A DNA stretch of 64,000 bases from Streptococcus macacae NCTC 11558 (GCF_000187995.2 NZ_AEUW02000001.1:186001-250000), one strand, 5' to 3'; shown: positions 10,226 to 20,623, counted from the stretch's first letter. The notes: generated by a model not told the origin, from the letters alone. A program made the numbers and translations.

Positions 10226-10256
10226 CTATCCAAAACAAGTATGTTTTCCTGGATAG
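10226..10256 (+). promoter_or_regulatory. leader hairpin upstream of the Tad2-like gene
   Basis: CTATCC (10226-10231) pairs with GGATAG (10251-10256), and AAAAC (10232-10236) continues with GTTTT (10243-10247), leaving a 3-base bulge. No T tract follows, so it is not a plain terminator. Its role is unknown. A likely extended -10 (TGGTACAATA) lies about 35 bases upstream. Confidence 0.35.
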
Positions 10257-10290
10257 GGCTGTTTGATAATGCAAAGTAAGGGGTAAGTGA

Positions 10291-10527
10291 ATGACATTTG
10301 AAGAGATTTTGCCAGGATTAAAGGCTAAGAAAAAATACGTTCGCATCGGCTGGACAGGCAGTGAAAATTATGTACAGCTTTTTGATACGATTGAAGTAGA
10401 TGGCGAAAAACTTGAAGTAACACCTTATTTTTTGATAAATGTATCAGGTGCAGGGGAAGGCTTCTCTATGTGGAGTCCGACGCCTTGTGATATACTGGCA
10501 ACAGATTGGATGGAAATTGATGACTAA
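10291..10527 (+). CDS. DUF2829 / Tad2-like small protein
   Basis: A 78-residue protein with the hallmarks of the DUF2829 fold: MTFEEILPGLKAKKKYVRIGW at the N-terminus (basic residues before a GW), a central variable loop, then a ... MWSPTPCDILATDWMEI ending with the conserved W-x-P...D-x-L-A-x-DW pattern. In phages this family is called Tad2, which sequesters the cyclic ADP-ribose signal of Thoeris defence. Here it is chromosomal and translationally overlapped by the downstream SDR gene (8 bases), with no phage genes nearby, so a housekeeping or nucleotide-binding role is equally possible. AGGGGTAAGTG precedes ATG 10291. Family assignment is fairly confident; function is not known. Confidence 0.75.
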   Translation: MTFEEILPGLKAKKKYVRIGWTGSENYVQLFDTIEVDGEKLEVTPYFLINVSGAGEGFSMWSPTPCDILATDWMEIDD

Positions 10528-11218
10528 AAAAGTGCTGGTAACAGGAGTGTCCAGCGGCATTGGTTTGGCTCAGGCTAAGATTTTTTTGGAAAATGACTAC
10601 CTTGTTTACGGTGTCGATAAATCTAAAACACCAGATTTAGAAGGGAATTTTTATTTTTTACAGCTGGATCTAAGAGACAGTTTGCAAGAGCTTTTTGACT
10701 GGTGCCCTCAGGTAGATATTCTTTGTAATACAGCTGGAGTTTTAGATGATTACAAACCTCTTTTAGAGCAGACAGAGGACGAAATCAGACAGATATTTGC
10801 TATTAATTATTTCAGTCAGGTGGAAGTGACTCGAAACTATTTGCTTGGTATGCTAAAAAAGCAGTCAGGGACGATTATTAATATGTGCTCTATTGCTTCG
10901 CATTTAGCTGGAGGCGGCGGACATGCTTATACCAGTTCAAAACATGCTTTAGCAGGTTTTACACGGCAATTGGCTTTAGATTATGCAGATCAAGGCATAC
11001 ACGTTTTTGGTATTGCACCAGGTGCAGTAAAAACAGCCATGACTGCTAAAGATTTTGAACCGGAAGGTTTAGCTGCCTGGGTAGCTGATGAGACTCCTAT
11101 TAAGCGTTGGATTGAACCAGAAGAGGTGGCAGATTTGACATTTTATTTATCTTCAGGGAGAACGCAGGCTCTGCAAGGTGATATTATTGAGATAGATGGC
11201 GGTTGGGGGCTGAAATAA
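10520..11218 (+). CDS. short-chain dehydrogenase/reductase (FabG-like)
   Basis: A 232-residue Rossmann-fold oxidoreductase. The cofactor loop TGVSSGIG is at residues 8-15, the NTAG motif follows, the catalytic Ser is in CSIASH, and the YxxxK pair is in AYTSSKHAL. The C-terminal QGDIIEIDGGWGLK is typical of FabG-like SDRs. The start is ATG 10520 inside the end of the preceding gene; the longer open frame to 10439 overlaps that gene in another frame and is not needed. The substrate cannot be told. It is likely co-transcribed with the Tad2-like gene; an assignment as FabG proper is unlikely because the fab cluster is elsewhere. Confidence 0.85.
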   Translation: MTKKVLVTGVSSGIGLAQAKIFLENDYLVYGVDKSKTPDLEGNFYFLQLDLRDSLQELFDWCPQVDILCNTAGVLDDYKPLLEQTEDEIRQIFAINYFSQVEVTRNYLLGMLKKQSGTIINMCSIASHLAGGGGHAYTSSKHALAGFTRQLALDYADQGIHVFGIAPGAVKTAMTAKDFEPEGLAAWVADETPIKRWIEPEEVADLTFYLSSGRTQALQGDIIEIDGGWGLK

Positions 11219-11347
11219 AAAGAAAATGTAAGAAGGTTGAAAGCTTACTGCTTAGTGCAAAAACTCCCTTTTATGAGATTAAAAAGCTGGTAAGTTTATT
11301 GATAAACTAATCAGTTTTATTTATACTTTTTTGAGCCATTTCCTTAT

Positions 11348-11376
11348 TTAACAACTTATTAGAAAAATGTTATAAT
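11348..11376 (+). promoter_or_regulatory. promoter of the glmU operon
   Basis: TTAACA at 11348-11353, a 17-base spacer and TATAAT at 11371-11376 preceded by TGT (extended -10). This is a near-consensus vegetative promoter about 45 bases before glmU. Confidence 0.75.
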
Positions 11377-11409
11377 GAAATGAACATTTTGTTGTCTATT
11401 ATTTTATAG

Positions 11410-12804
<1,395 letters not shown>

Positions 12805-12812
12805 GAGTTACT

Positions 12813-13364
12813 ATGGAATTTGAAGAAAAAACAATCAAGCGTCAGGATATTTTTAAAGGTAAAATATTTCAAGTGGCAGTTGATGACGTTACCTTGCCAA
12901 ATGGTCTGGGAGAAGCTAAACGTGAGCTTGTTTTTCATGGCGGTGCAGTGTCTGTTTTAGCCGTGACTCCTGAAAACAAACTGCTTATTGTAAAGCAGTA
13001 TCGAAAGGCCATTGAAAAAATTTCTTATGAAATTCCAGCAGGAAAGCTAGAAGTTGGAGAAAGCGGCAGTGAAAAAGAGGCTGCTTTGCGCGAACTGGAG
13101 GAAGAAACAGCTTATACAGGGGATTTAGAGCCTATTTTTGAATTTTATACTGCTATTGGTTTTTGCAATGAAAAGATTAAATTGTATGTTGCAACGAACT
13201 TAAAAAAGGTGGCTCATCCTCGCCCGCAAGACGATGATGAGGTTATTGAACTGTTTGAATTGACCTATAATGAGTGTATGGATTTGGTGGCATCAGGTGC
13301 TATTGAAGACGCAAAAACTTTGATTGCTCTTCAGTATTTTGCTCTGCATTTTAAGGATAAATAA
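12813..13364 (+). CDS. Nudix hydrolase (ADP-ribose pyrophosphatase type)
   Basis: 183 residues. The Nudix box is complete: GKLEVGESGSEKEAALRELEEETAY, matching G-x5-E-x7-REUxEEx-x-U at about residues 77-101. The preceding strand ILIVKQYRKAIEK... EIPAGK fits the ADP-ribose pyrophosphatase (NudF) subgroup, which hydrolyses ADP-ribose to AMP and ribose 5-phosphate. The gene starts 8 bases after glmU with GGAGTT as ribosome site and is in the same operon. Activity on other nucleoside diphosphate sugars cannot be excluded. Confidence 0.88.
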   Translation: MEFEEKTIKRQDIFKGKIFQVAVDDVTLPNGLGEAKRELVFHGGAVSVLAVTPENKLLIVKQYRKAIEKISYEIPAGKLEVGESGSEKEAALRELEEETAYTGDLEPIFEFYTAIGFCNEKIKLYVATNLKKVAHPRPQDDDEVIELFELTYNECMDLVASGAIEDAKTLIALQYFALHFKDK

Positions 13365-13375
13365 AGGAAATTATT

Positions 13376-13702
13376 ATGAGTAAACCGCTTTTGACAGATG
13401 AAATGATTGCGCGTGCTAATCGTGGTGAAAAATTAGATGACTATCATAAAGGAATCTTTGACAGCGAAGAGACGATTGTCATTTCAACGGATCATTACAA
13501 ATCTGACTGGAAACAGGAAGAAGATAGAAACTTTAGGCCAGATTTTGATGTTTCTGATGATTATGATTACGATGAACCTATGGTTAAAAGCCGACGTATT
13601 GAAAATGCTAAGCGCGGAGAATTTCGAACGAAACTTAATTGGATTTTGCTAGGAATTGCTTTGTTATTAGCGATTTTAATATATGCAGTTTTTAAATTAT
13701 GA
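13376..13702 (+). CDS. macP: MacP-like activator of class A PBP2a
   Basis: A 108-residue bitopic membrane protein: acidic cytoplasmic N-terminus beginning MSKPLLTDEMIARANRGEK, then one C-terminal membrane helix (WILLGIALLLAILIYAVF). Sequence start, size and the glmU-nudix-macP-mtnN order match pneumococcal MacP, which is phosphorylated by StkP and activates the aPBP PBP2a. The segment DSEETIVIST around residues 27-36 holds candidate Thr/Ser targets. Identification is by family resemblance and synteny. Ribosome site AAGGAAA precedes ATG 13376. Confidence 0.8.
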   Translation: MSKPLLTDEMIARANRGEKLDDYHKGIFDSEETIVISTDHYKSDWKQEEDRNFRPDFDVSDDYDYDEPMVKSRRIENAKRGEFRTKLNWILLGIALLLAILIYAVFKL

Positions 13703-13718
13703 ATGAAAAGGAAAAGAA

Positions 13719-14411
13719 ATGAAAATTGGAATTATTGCCGCTATGGAAGAAGAGCTAAAACTTCTTCTGGAACATTTAGAAAATAAGGAAGAAACAATAC
13801 GTTTAGGGCGTTCTTACTACAGCGGCAACTTGGGGAAACACCAAGTTGTTTTGGTCCAAAGCGGTGTTGGCAAGGTGATGAGTGCTATGAGTGTAGCTGT
13901 ACTTGTCGATTATTTTGAAGTTGATGCTTTGATCAATACAGGTTCAGCAGGAGCTTTGGCGTCTGATTTAGCTGTTGGTGATGTAGTTGTTGCAGACCGT
14001 TTAGCATATCATGATGTTGATTTAACTGCTTTTGATTATGCATTTGGACAAATGTCTGGACAGCCGCTTTATTTTGAATCTGATCCGATTTTTGTGAAAA
14101 CTTTTACTGAGGTTTTGAAAAAACATCATATTAACAGTCGAATCGGTCTGATTACAACGAGTGATTCCTTTATGGCCGGTAAAGAAGGAAGGGATTTTGT
14201 TAAAGAAAGGTTTCCTCAGGTTCAGGCTGTTGAGATGGAAGGAGCTGCTGTCGCTCAGGCTTCTCTAGCAGCTGACCGTCCTTTTATTGTTGTTCGTGCT
14301 ATGAGTGATACAGCTGCTCATGATGCTAATCTGACTTTTGATGAATTTATTATTCAAGCAGGAAAACAGTCAGCTCAAGTTCTTTTAGATTTTTTAGAAG
14401 AACTTGACTGA
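13719..14411 (+). CDS. mtnN: 5'-methylthioadenosine/S-adenosylhomocysteine nucleosidase
   Basis: Cleaves adenine from SAH and MTA, recycling the methyl cycle and feeding LuxS. Motifs: MKIGIIAAMEEELKLLLEH start (catalytic Glu near residue 11), SGVGKVMSAMS, the NTGSAGAL ribose-binding block, EMEGAAVAQ (Met/Glu contacting ribose, about residue 172) and RAMSDTA with the catalytic Asp. The 230-residue length is standard. It is the last gene of the glmU operon, followed by a terminator. Confidence 0.95.
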   Translation: MKIGIIAAMEEELKLLLEHLENKEETIRLGRSYYSGNLGKHQVVLVQSGVGKVMSAMSVAVLVDYFEVDALINTGSAGALASDLAVGDVVVADRLAYHDVDLTAFDYAFGQMSGQPLYFESDPIFVKTFTEVLKKHHINSRIGLITTSDSFMAGKEGRDFVKERFPQVQAVEMEGAAVAQASLAADRPFIVVRAMSDTAAHDANLTFDEFIIQAGKQSAQVLLDFLEELD

Positions 14412-14431
14412 AAAGATGACTTGATGCACAC

Positions 14432-14483
14432 AAAAAAAGCCTATCTGTCAGCTCTTTAAGTGAAGCTGCTAGATAGGCTTTTT
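14432..14483. terminator. bidirectional terminator after mtnN
   Basis: AAAAAGCCTATCT and AGATAGGCTTTTT form a long hairpin between convergent mtnN and the cyclophilin gene. Confidence 0.85.
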
Positions 14484-14564
14484 ACTATGGCTGCTCTTTC
14501 TATTTTCAGGGCTTGCCATTCATTAATGTTGAGAGTATTTCATTTAAAACTTTTGATAAAGCTA

Positions 14565-15332
14565 TTATTTAAACTTGCCATTTTTAATGATGGTAATATG
14601 CTTGATGATAACTTTTTCTTGAGGCTTACCTTTATTATCAACTTTAACCTTAGAAATGTCATCAATAATATTCATACCTTTGATAACCTGTCCAAAGATA
14701 GTATATTGCCGATCGCCGCTTGGATACCCTCCCTTTTTATAAGCATTAATAATTTTTTGGGGATATAGTTTGGGATTTAATTGTTTAGAGACATTTTTAT
14801 GATTTTGGACAATGTAAAACTGACTGCCATTTGTATTTTTACCTCTGTTGGCCATCCCTAGAGCACCTCGTAAATTATAAAGTTTATTGGAAATCTCATT
14901 GGCAAAGCCTTGTCCGGAATCTTTTCTCTTATCTTTTCCCTTCCAGATAGACTCTCCGCCGCTCCCGTCTCCTTTAGGATCTCCGCCTTGGATCATAAAA
15001 TCAGCTATAACACGATGGAAAGTCAGGTTATTGTAATAGCCATTTTTAGCATGTGTGAGGAAATTTTCTACAGCTAAAGGTGCATATTTTGGGAAAAGTT
15101 TAAGAGTAATATCTCCTTTGGAAGTTGCTATTTTAACCTTTGCTTCATCTTTAGCTACCTTATTGGATAATTGGGGAAAATGCGATTTGTTTAGCTTTTT
15201 TAAAGTATCTTCAGCCTTCTTTTGGGCAATGCGGGCATCAACGTATTTATCACCTTTGACAGCACGATCAATAGTATCACAGCCAGCTAAAAAAATAAGT
15301 GCCACGATTATAATACTTAAATATTTTTTCAT
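14565..15332 (-). CDS. peptidyl-prolyl cis-trans isomerase, cyclophilin-type lipoprotein
   Basis: A 255-residue surface foldase. The start MKKYLSIIIVALIFLAGCDT is a lipoprotein signal with lipobox LAGC, so the mature protein is tethered at Cys after cleavage. The cyclophilin domain runs from about residue 65: VKIATSKGDITLKL, FHRVIADFMIQGGDPKGDGSGG (catalytic Arg and Gln), and ALGMANRGKNTNGSQFYI. This would help fold exported proteins outside the membrane. ATG 15332 follows AAGGAG by five bases; the GTG just upstream is too close. The reader should not confuse it with PrsA, which is parvulin-type. Confidence 0.92.
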   Translation of the reverse strand: MKKYLSIIIVALIFLAGCDTIDRAVKGDKYVDARIAQKKAEDTLKKLNKSHFPQLSNKVAKDEAKVKIATSKGDITLKLFPKYAPLAVENFLTHAKNGYYNNLTFHRVIADFMIQGGDPKGDGSGGESIWKGKDKRKDSGQGFANEISNKLYNLRGALGMANRGKNTNGSQFYIVQNHKNVSKQLNPKLYPQKIINAYKKGGYPSGDRQYTIFGQVIKGMNIIDDISKVKVDNKGKPQEKVIIKHITIIKNGKFK

Positions 15333-15417
15333 CACTTCTCCTTAAATATTAAAAGTTATATTTATTGTATCATAAAATTAAGGGAAGTAAGTCCTTTTCT
15401 CAAATAATAGAAAAATG

Positions 15418-15431
15418 ATATAATAAAAATA
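15418..15431 (+). promoter_or_regulatory. extended -10 directly before ftsK (possible leaderless mRNA)
   Basis: TGATATAAT (box 15419-15424) lies six bases before ATG 15431. A transcript starting about seven bases after the box would begin at or next to the start codon, and no Shine-Dalgarno sequence is present. Confidence 0.5.
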
Positions 15432-17791
15432 TGGCTAAGACAAAGAGTAAACGAAAGGGACGGACAACCCGCCGTCCAACAAAAGCAGAGCAAGAAAGAC
15501 AAAAAGCAATAAAGCGCATGATAATAGCTTTTATCACAGCCTTTATTCTCTTTTTTGCGATTTTTAAATTAGGGCGTGTTGGTATAACAGTTTATAACTT
15601 TATTCGCTTATTTGTTGGCAGTTTAGCTTATCCTGCTATCTTTGCGGTTCTTATTTATCTTTTTGGGACAAAATGGCTTAGAAAATTTGAAGGTTTAGTC
15701 GGTGGTTTTGTTGTTACAATGATCGGTTTACTGTTAGAATGGCAAGCCTATCTTTTTTCCTTAGCTACTATGAAAAATCAAAATGTCCTAAAAGGTACTC
15801 TGCAGGTTGTTTTTAGTGATCTCGTAAATGTGCGTGTTGCCAATTTTGCTGGCGGAGGGATCTTAGGAGCTCTGATCTATATGCCGGTTGCTTTTCTCTT
15901 TTCAAATATAGGTTCTTTTTTAATTGGGGCTCTGTTCATTATTCTTGGTTTCTTTTTGATGAGTCCTTGGAATGTCTATGATGTTATGAATTTCTTTAAA
16001 AGAGCCTACAGTAAATTACAAACCAAACATCAAGAACGCCGTGAAAAGCGCTTTGCAGAGAAAGAAGAAAGACGCTTAGCAAATCAGGATGCTCTTCAAA
16101 AAGAAAATGCTAATGCTGCCTATAATGCCGCTATCGATCTCGAGACAGGCGAAGTTCTAGATCAGGCGCAAACGATTGATTTAGATGATATTCCAGACAG
16201 TCGCCATAAAGAACCTGAAATTATTGGCTACCAAGCAGAGCCAGACCTTTATGAGGTTTCAAAAGAAGCAGAAACTTTGGAAGAAAAAAATAAAAATAAT
16301 CAAGCACCAGCAGACCAAGAGAATGAACTTGATGAACCACTGGTGATGGATTTTGCACCGAAAGAAAATTTGCATTATAAGCTTCCAAGCATAGATCTCT
16401 TTGCAAAAGATAAACCCAAAAATCAAAACAAAGAAAAAAAATTAGTACGTGAAAATATTAAAATACTGGAAGAAACGTTTGCTAGTTTTGGAATTAAAGC
16501 TAATGTTGAGCGGGCTGAAATAGGACCTTCTGTTACGAAATATGAAGTTAAGCCGGCTGTAGGTGTACGTGTCAACCGCATCTCCAATTTGGCGGATGAT
16601 CTGGCTTTAGCTTTAGCTGCTAAAGATGTTCGGATTGAAGCACCTATACCTGGTAAATCTTTAGTTGGGATTGAAGTTCCAAATTCGGAAATTGCTACGG
16701 TTACTTTTCGTGAACTTTGGGAACAAGCTAAAACATCACCGGATAATCTTTTGGAAGTTCCTTTAGGAAAAGCTGTGAATGGCTCTGTACGCTCCTTTAA
16801 TTTAGCCAGAATGCCGCATATTCTTGTAGCAGGATCAACTGGTTCAGGAAAGTCTGTTGCTGTTAATGGTATTATTGCCAGTATACTCATGAAAGCTCGA
16901 CCAGATCAGGTTAAGTTTATGATGATTGATCCTAAAATGGTTGAATTATCTGTCTATAATGATATTCCTCATTTGCTGATCCCTGTTGTAACGAATCCTC
17001 GTAAGGCTAGTAAAGCTTTACAAAAAGTTGTTGATGAAATGGAAAGACGCTATGAGCTTTTTAGCCAGTTTGGCGTTCGAAATATTGCGGGTTATAATGC
17101 TAAGGTTGAGGCATTTAATCGTCAATCTGAGACAAAGCAGATTTCTTTGCCCCTATTAGTTGTTATTGTTGATGAGTTAGCTGATTTGATGATGGTTGCT
17201 AGCAAGGAAGTAGAAGATGCTATTATTCGCTTGGGGCAAAAGGCGCGAGCAGCAGGAATTCATATGATTTTGGCAACACAAAGACCGTCAGTTGATGTCA
17301 TCTCGGGACTGATTAAGGCTAATGTCCCATCCCGTATTGCCTTTGCTGTCTCCAGTGGTACAGACAGTCGGACAATTTTAGATGAAAATGGGGCAGAAAA
17401 GCTGTTAGGACGCGGTGACATGCTTTTTAAACCAATTGATGAAAATCATCCCGTACGCCTACAAGGCTCTTTCATCTCTGATGATGATGTGGAACGTATC
17501 GTTTCCTTTATTAAAGAACAGGCTGAGGCTGATTATGATGACAGCTTTGATCCTGGTGAAGTAGCTGAAACTGAAGGTGCTGCCAATGAGGAATCTGCAG
17601 AAGGCGATCCTCTTTTTGAAGAAGCTAAAGCTCTGGTGTTAGAAACACAAAAGGCTAGCGCTTCAATGCTGCAGCGCCGCTTGTCGGTAGGCTTTAATCG
17701 TGCAACCCGATTGATGGATGAATTAGAAGAAGCAGGCGTCATTGGTCCTGCTGAAGGTACTAAGCCGCGTAAAGTTTTACAAAACAATTAA
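15431..17791 (+). CDS. ftsK: DNA translocase FtsK/SpoIIIE
   Basis: Septal ATPase that pumps DNA and clears the closing septum of chromosome. A basic N-terminus (residues 1-30) is followed by about four membrane helices (about 30-190), an acidic linker (about 200-330), then the motor. The motor has Walker [15 protein letters not shown] near residue 467 and Walker [16 protein letters not shown]. The C-terminal winged-helix gamma domain covers about 715-786 ([29 protein letters not shown] split over the DNA-reading helix). The 786-residue length fits streptococcal FtsK. The basic start agrees with the family although no ribosome site precedes it. Confidence 0.95.
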   Translation: MAKTKSKRKGRTTRRPTKAEQERQKAIKRMIIAFITAFILFFAIFKLGRVGITVYNFIRLFVGSLAYPAIFAVLIYLFGTKWLRKFEGLVGGFVVTMIGLLLEWQAYLFSLATMKNQNVLKGTLQVVFSDLVNVRVANFAGGGILGALIYMPVAFLFSNIGSFLIGALFIILGFFLMSPWNVYDVMNFFKRAYSKLQTKHQERREKRFAEKEERRLANQDALQKENANAAYNAAIDLETGEVLDQAQTIDLDDIPDSRHKEPEIIGYQAEPDLYEVSKEAETLEEKNKNNQAPADQENELDEPLVMDFAPKENLHYKLPSIDLFAKDKPKNQNKEKKLVRENIKILEETFASFGIKANVERAEIGPSVTKYEVKPAVGVRVNRISNLADDLALALAAKDVRIEAPIPGKSLVGIEVPNSEIATVTFRELWEQAKTSPDNLLEVPLGKAVNGSVRSFNLARMPHILVAGSTGSGKSVAVNGIIASILMKARPDQVKFMMIDPKMVELSVYNDIPHLLIPVVTNPRKASKALQKVVDEMERRYELFSQFGVRNIAGYNAKVEAFNRQSETKQISLPLLVVIVDELADLMMVASKEVEDAIIRLGQKARAAGIHMILATQRPSVDVISGLIKANVPSRIAFAVSSGTDSRTILDENGAEKLLGRGDMLFKPIDENHPVRLQGSFISDDDVERIVSFIKEQAEADYDDSFDPGEVAETEGAANEESAEGDPLFEEAKALVLETQKASASMLQRRLSVGFNRATRLMDELEEAGVIGPAEGTKPRKVLQNN

Positions 17792-17798
17792 TAAAAAC

Positions 17799-17860
17799 AA
17801 AGGAGTAAACATAAAGGCCGATTTTTATAAATAGGAGCCTTTATGTCTACTCCTTTATTA
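17799..17860. terminator. terminator after ftsK
   Basis: A 20-base arm beginning AAAGGAGTAAACATAAAGGC pairs with GCCTTTATGTCTACTCCTTT; strong symmetric hairpin. Confidence 0.85.
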
Positions 17861-17907
17861 CTTTATTAAATAGTATACTAGCTTTAGTCAAGATATAAAT
17901 CACTTGC

Positions 17908-17945
17908 TGTGAGCGCTTACAAATAATTACGATTTATGCTATAAT
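17908..17945 (+). promoter_or_regulatory. cre-overlapped promoter of the acetoin reductase gene
   Basis: TGTGAGCGCTTACA at 17908-17921 matches the CcpA operator TGWAANCGNTNWCA at all but one defined position. It overlaps a -35 TTACAA (17917-17922) that stands 17 bases before the extended -10 TGCTATAAT (box 17940-17945). This geometry predicts repression by CcpA, whose gene is at 52.4 kb. Confidence 0.7.
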
Positions 17946-17977
17946 GATCATAACGATAAGCAGAAAGGATGATTAAA

Positions 17978-18766
17978 ATGGCTGAAAAAAATCGAGTTGC
18001 TGTTGTTACTGGCGGCGGCCGCGGTATTGGTAAAGGAATTGTTGCACAATTATGTGCGGATGGTTATGCAGTAGTTGTTGCTGATGTAGATGCTAATATT
18101 GCTAAAGCTACTGCTGATGAAATGCTGTCCAAAGGTTTTAAAGCAGTGAGTGTTGAAGGAGATGTTGCTAAAAGAGAAGATCACGATCGTTTTGTTCAAA
18201 CTGCTGTTGACCATTTTGGACGTTTGGATACTTATATCAATAATGCTGGTATTGCCCAGATAAAAACATTACAAGAAGAAACTACTGAAGATTTAGAACG
18301 CATTTATGGTATCAATGTATTTGGGACTTTATATGGCATTCAGGCTGCAACAGCTCAATTTCGGAAACAAGATGATGGCGATAAGGTTCGTAAAATCATT
18401 AATGCCTCTAGTATTGCTGGTCATGTTGCCTTTGATCTATTGGGAGCTTATTCCTCAACTAAATTTGCTGTTCGTGGACTGACACAGGCTGCAGCGAAAG
18501 AACTAGGTAAAGAACATATTACGGTAAATGCTTATTGTCCTGGTATTGTTGGTACAGATATGTGGGATCTAATTGATGAAAAAATGGTTGAAGTCAAGGG
18601 AGGTCAAAAAGGACAATACCTTAAGCAGTATTCTCAGCTGATAACTTTAGGACGTGTGCAGACACCTGCAGATGTCGCTAATTATGTTTCCTATCTAGCC
18701 TCTGCGAAATCTGATTATATGACGGGACAGGCTGTGCAAATTGATGGCGGTATCCAATTTATATAA
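17978..18766 (+). CDS. butA: acetoin/diacetyl reductase (meso-2,3-butanediol dehydrogenase type SDR)
   Basis: A 262-residue classical SDR: cofactor motif TGGGRGIGKG at residues 11-20, DVDANIAK acidic residue favouring NAD(H), NNAG, catalytic Ser in ASSIAGH, YSSTK for Tyr/Lys, and YCPGIVGTDMWD. This last block and overall length fit diacetyl/acetoin reductases, which reduce acetoin to 2,3-butanediol. ATG 17978 follows AGAAAGG by nine bases; the ATG at 17969 lies in the ribosome site. Monocistronic, between two terminators, with a cre-bearing promoter. Specificity among polyol dehydrogenases is inferred. Confidence 0.82.
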   Translation: MAEKNRVAVVTGGGRGIGKGIVAQLCADGYAVVVADVDANIAKATADEMLSKGFKAVSVEGDVAKREDHDRFVQTAVDHFGRLDTYINNAGIAQIKTLQEETTEDLERIYGINVFGTLYGIQAATAQFRKQDDGDKVRKIINASSIAGHVAFDLLGAYSSTKFAVRGLTQAAAKELGKEHITVNAYCPGIVGTDMWDLIDEKMVEVKGGQKGQYLKQYSQLITLGRVQTPADVANYVSYLASAKSDYMTGQAVQIDGGIQFI

Positions 18767-18771
18767 GAAAT

Positions 18772-18824
18772 AAAAAAGCTAACTGTAAGGCAAAAAGACA
18801 GCTGCGCACAAGTTAGCTTTTTTT
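18772..18824. terminator. bidirectional terminator after butA
   Basis: AAAAAAGCTAACT and AGTTAGCTTTTTTT arms between convergent genes. Confidence 0.8.
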
Positions 18825-18850
18825 GGTTAACAGAGAATTTTCATGATACA

Positions 18851-19201
18851 TTATATAAGAAAAATAGCAATAACAGTGGCTAAGTAGAAAAAGAAGGTCA
18901 AAATGAAACCTGCTCTCCAAAAGAATTTGATGAATTTCTTTAGAGAGAAAGCTTTTCTTTTTTGTAGTTGCCTAATAGCTAAAACTAATGATAAGACAGA
19001 CATAGCAGCTAAATAATGCGGTAAAAAACTATGGGTATAGAATTTAGCAGAAACTAAAACAATTTCTGCTGCAAAAAGTGGCAAGGCAATATCAGCTAAA
19101 TTAAGTCTGAAACGTCTAAGATTAAAGGTTGCTACAATAATATAAGAAAAAACTAAAGTCAGAAAAATAAAGGCAAGAGCCATTAGCTTATACATAATCA
19201 T
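18851..19201 (-). CDS. DUF3397 family membrane protein
   Basis: A 116-residue protein with four predicted membrane helices (about residues 5-24, 37-53, 62-78 and 93-115) and a basic cytoplasmic loop RQLQKRKAFSLKK. Pattern and size fit DUF3397, a streptococcal/bacillar family without known function. It lies between butA and rplK, divergent from rplK, as I recall for S. mutans. ATG 19201 or the ATG two codons later could be the start; no clear ribosome site distinguishes them. Confidence 0.7.
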   Translation of the reverse strand: MIMYKLMALAFIFLTLVFSYIIVATFNLRRFRLNLADIALPLFAAEIVLVSAKFYTHSFLPHYLAAMSVLSLVLAIRQLQKRKAFSLKKFIKFFWRAGFILTFFFYLATVIAIFLI

Positions 19202-19337
19202 ACATTCATTTTATAATGATTTTGAAAGAAAGTAAACTTTAAGAAACAAATTTACTAGAAAATAAAATGAAACATGACGAAATCTCTTGTATTTTCCTAA
19301 AGATAGTGTATAATGAATGAGTATGCATAAAGCATGC

Positions 19338-19379
19338 TTGTGGGAGGCAAAAATCTTTTAATTGCCGAGAGAACCACAA
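19338..19379 (+). ncRNA. structured leader of rplK (candidate L1-type autoregulatory element)
   Basis: TTGTGG (19338-19343) pairs with CCACAA (19374-19379). Inside it, GGCAA (19346-19350) pairs with TTGCC (19362-19366), leaving asymmetric GA/GAGAGAA loops. Directly after is the rplK ribosome site. Ribosomal protein L1 represses its own operon by binding such elements in other bacteria; assignment here is by position and shape only. Confidence 0.5.
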
Positions 19380-19396
19380 TAGGAGGATTTTATATC

Positions 19397-19822
19397 ATGG
19401 CTAAAAAAGTCGAAAATATTGTAAAACTTCAAATTCCTGCTGGTAAAGCAACACCAGCTCCGCCAGTTGGACCAGCACTTGGTCAAGCAGGGATCAACAT
19501 CATGGGATTCGCTAAAGAATTCAATGCTCGTACAGCTGATCAAGCAGGTATGATTATTCCAGTTGTTATCTCAGTTTATGAAGACAAGTCATTTGATTTC
19601 GTAACAAAAACACCGCCAGCTGCTGTTCTTTTGAAAGAAGCTGCAGGTGTTGATAAAGGTTCCGGTGAACCAAACAAAACTAAAGTTGCTTCAGTGACAC
19701 GTGCACAAGTACAAGAAATTGCTGAAACAAAAATGCCAGATTTGAACGCTGCAAACATTGAGTCTGCAATGCGTATGATTGAAGGTACTGCTCGTTCTAT
19801 GGGATTCACTGTTACGGATTAA
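19397..19822 (+). CDS. rplK: 50S ribosomal protein L11
   Basis: L11 binds the GTPase centre of 23S rRNA and is needed for RelA activation. The 141-residue protein begins [20 protein letters not shown] and contains the proline-rich [17 protein letters not shown] motif and the C-terminal RNA-binding domain ending [12 protein letters not shown]. The open frame extends 21 codons upstream, but AGGAGG before ATG 19397 and family length decide the start. It is followed by rplA after a 105-base gap. Confidence 0.97.
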   Translation: MAKKVENIVKLQIPAGKATPAPPVGPALGQAGINIMGFAKEFNARTADQAGMIIPVVISVYEDKSFDFVTKTPPAAVLLKEAAGVDKGSGEPNKTKVASVTRAQVQEIAETKMPDLNAANIESAMRMIEGTARSMGFTVTD

Positions 19823-19927
19823 CAGCAAAAAATCCTATTTACCCGCAATACTTGATCATAGGTGACGAGTGACGTGGGAGATTTTAAAATCAAATCGATA
19901 TGACCACATTACAAGGAGAAGATAAAA
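19823..19927 (+). promoter_or_regulatory. rplK-rplA intercistronic region, possible second L1 target
   Basis: The stretch includes GTGACGAGTGACGTGGGAG near 19861-19880, which resembles the GTGGGAG element of the rplK leader. AAGGAG precedes rplA. A role in translational feedback is inference. Confidence 0.35.
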
Positions 19928-20617
19928 ATGGCTAAAAAAAGCAAACAATTACGTGCTGCTCTTGAAAAGATTGACAGTACTAAAGCCTACAGCCTTGAAG
20001 AAGCTGTAGCACTCGCAAAAGAAACAAATTTCGCAAAATTTGATGCAACCGTTGAAGTTGCTTATAACTTGAATATTGACGTTAAAAAAGCTGACCAGCA
20101 GATCCGTGGCGCTATGGTCTTGCCAAATGGTTCTGGTAAGACACAGCGTGTCCTTGTTTTTGCTCGCGGTGAAAAGGCTGAGGAAGCAAAAGCTGCTGGA
20201 GCTGATTTTGTTGGGGAAGATGATCTCGTTCAAAAGATTAATGGCGGTTGGTTAGACTTTGATGTTGTTATTGCAACACCTGATATGATGGCTATTGTTG
20301 GGCGCCTCGGACGTGTCCTTGGACCTCGTAACCTGATGCCAAATCCTAAAACTGGTACAGTAACGATGGATGTAGCCAAAGCAGTAGAAGAATCTAAAGG
20401 CGGTAAAATTACTTACCGTGCAGATAAAGCTGGTAATGTACAGGCGATCATTGGTAAAGTTTCATTTGACACTGATCAATTAGTTGAGAACTTTAAAGCC
20501 TTTAATGATGTTATTGCTAAAGCAAAACCTGCTACCGCAAAAGGAACTTATATTGCTAACCTTGCTCTTACAACAACGCAAGGGCCTGGTATCAAAGTAG
20601 ATCCAAATTCATTATAG
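19928..20617 (+). CDS. rplA: 50S ribosomal protein L1
   Basis: 229 residues, matching L1, which forms the mobile stalk at the E site and acts as a translational repressor of rplK-rplA. Recognisable blocks: [17 protein letters not shown] start, [12 protein letters not shown], and the signature [16 protein letters not shown] (about residues 128-145). AAGGAG precedes ATG 19928. Terminated by the hairpin at 20624-20656. Confidence 0.97.
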   Translation: MAKKSKQLRAALEKIDSTKAYSLEEAVALAKETNFAKFDATVEVAYNLNIDVKKADQQIRGAMVLPNGSGKTQRVLVFARGEKAEEAKAAGADFVGEDDLVQKINGGWLDFDVVIATPDMMAIVGRLGRVLGPRNLMPNPKTGTVTMDVAKAVEESKGGKITYRADKAGNVQAIIGKVSFDTDQLVENFKAFNDVIAKAKPATAKGTYIANLALTTTQGPGIKVDPNSL

Positions 20618-20623
20618 TTAGAG

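Noticed and set aside
14460..14768. Plus-strand frame over the cyclophilin gene
   Set aside because: Antisense shadow that begins inside the terminator.
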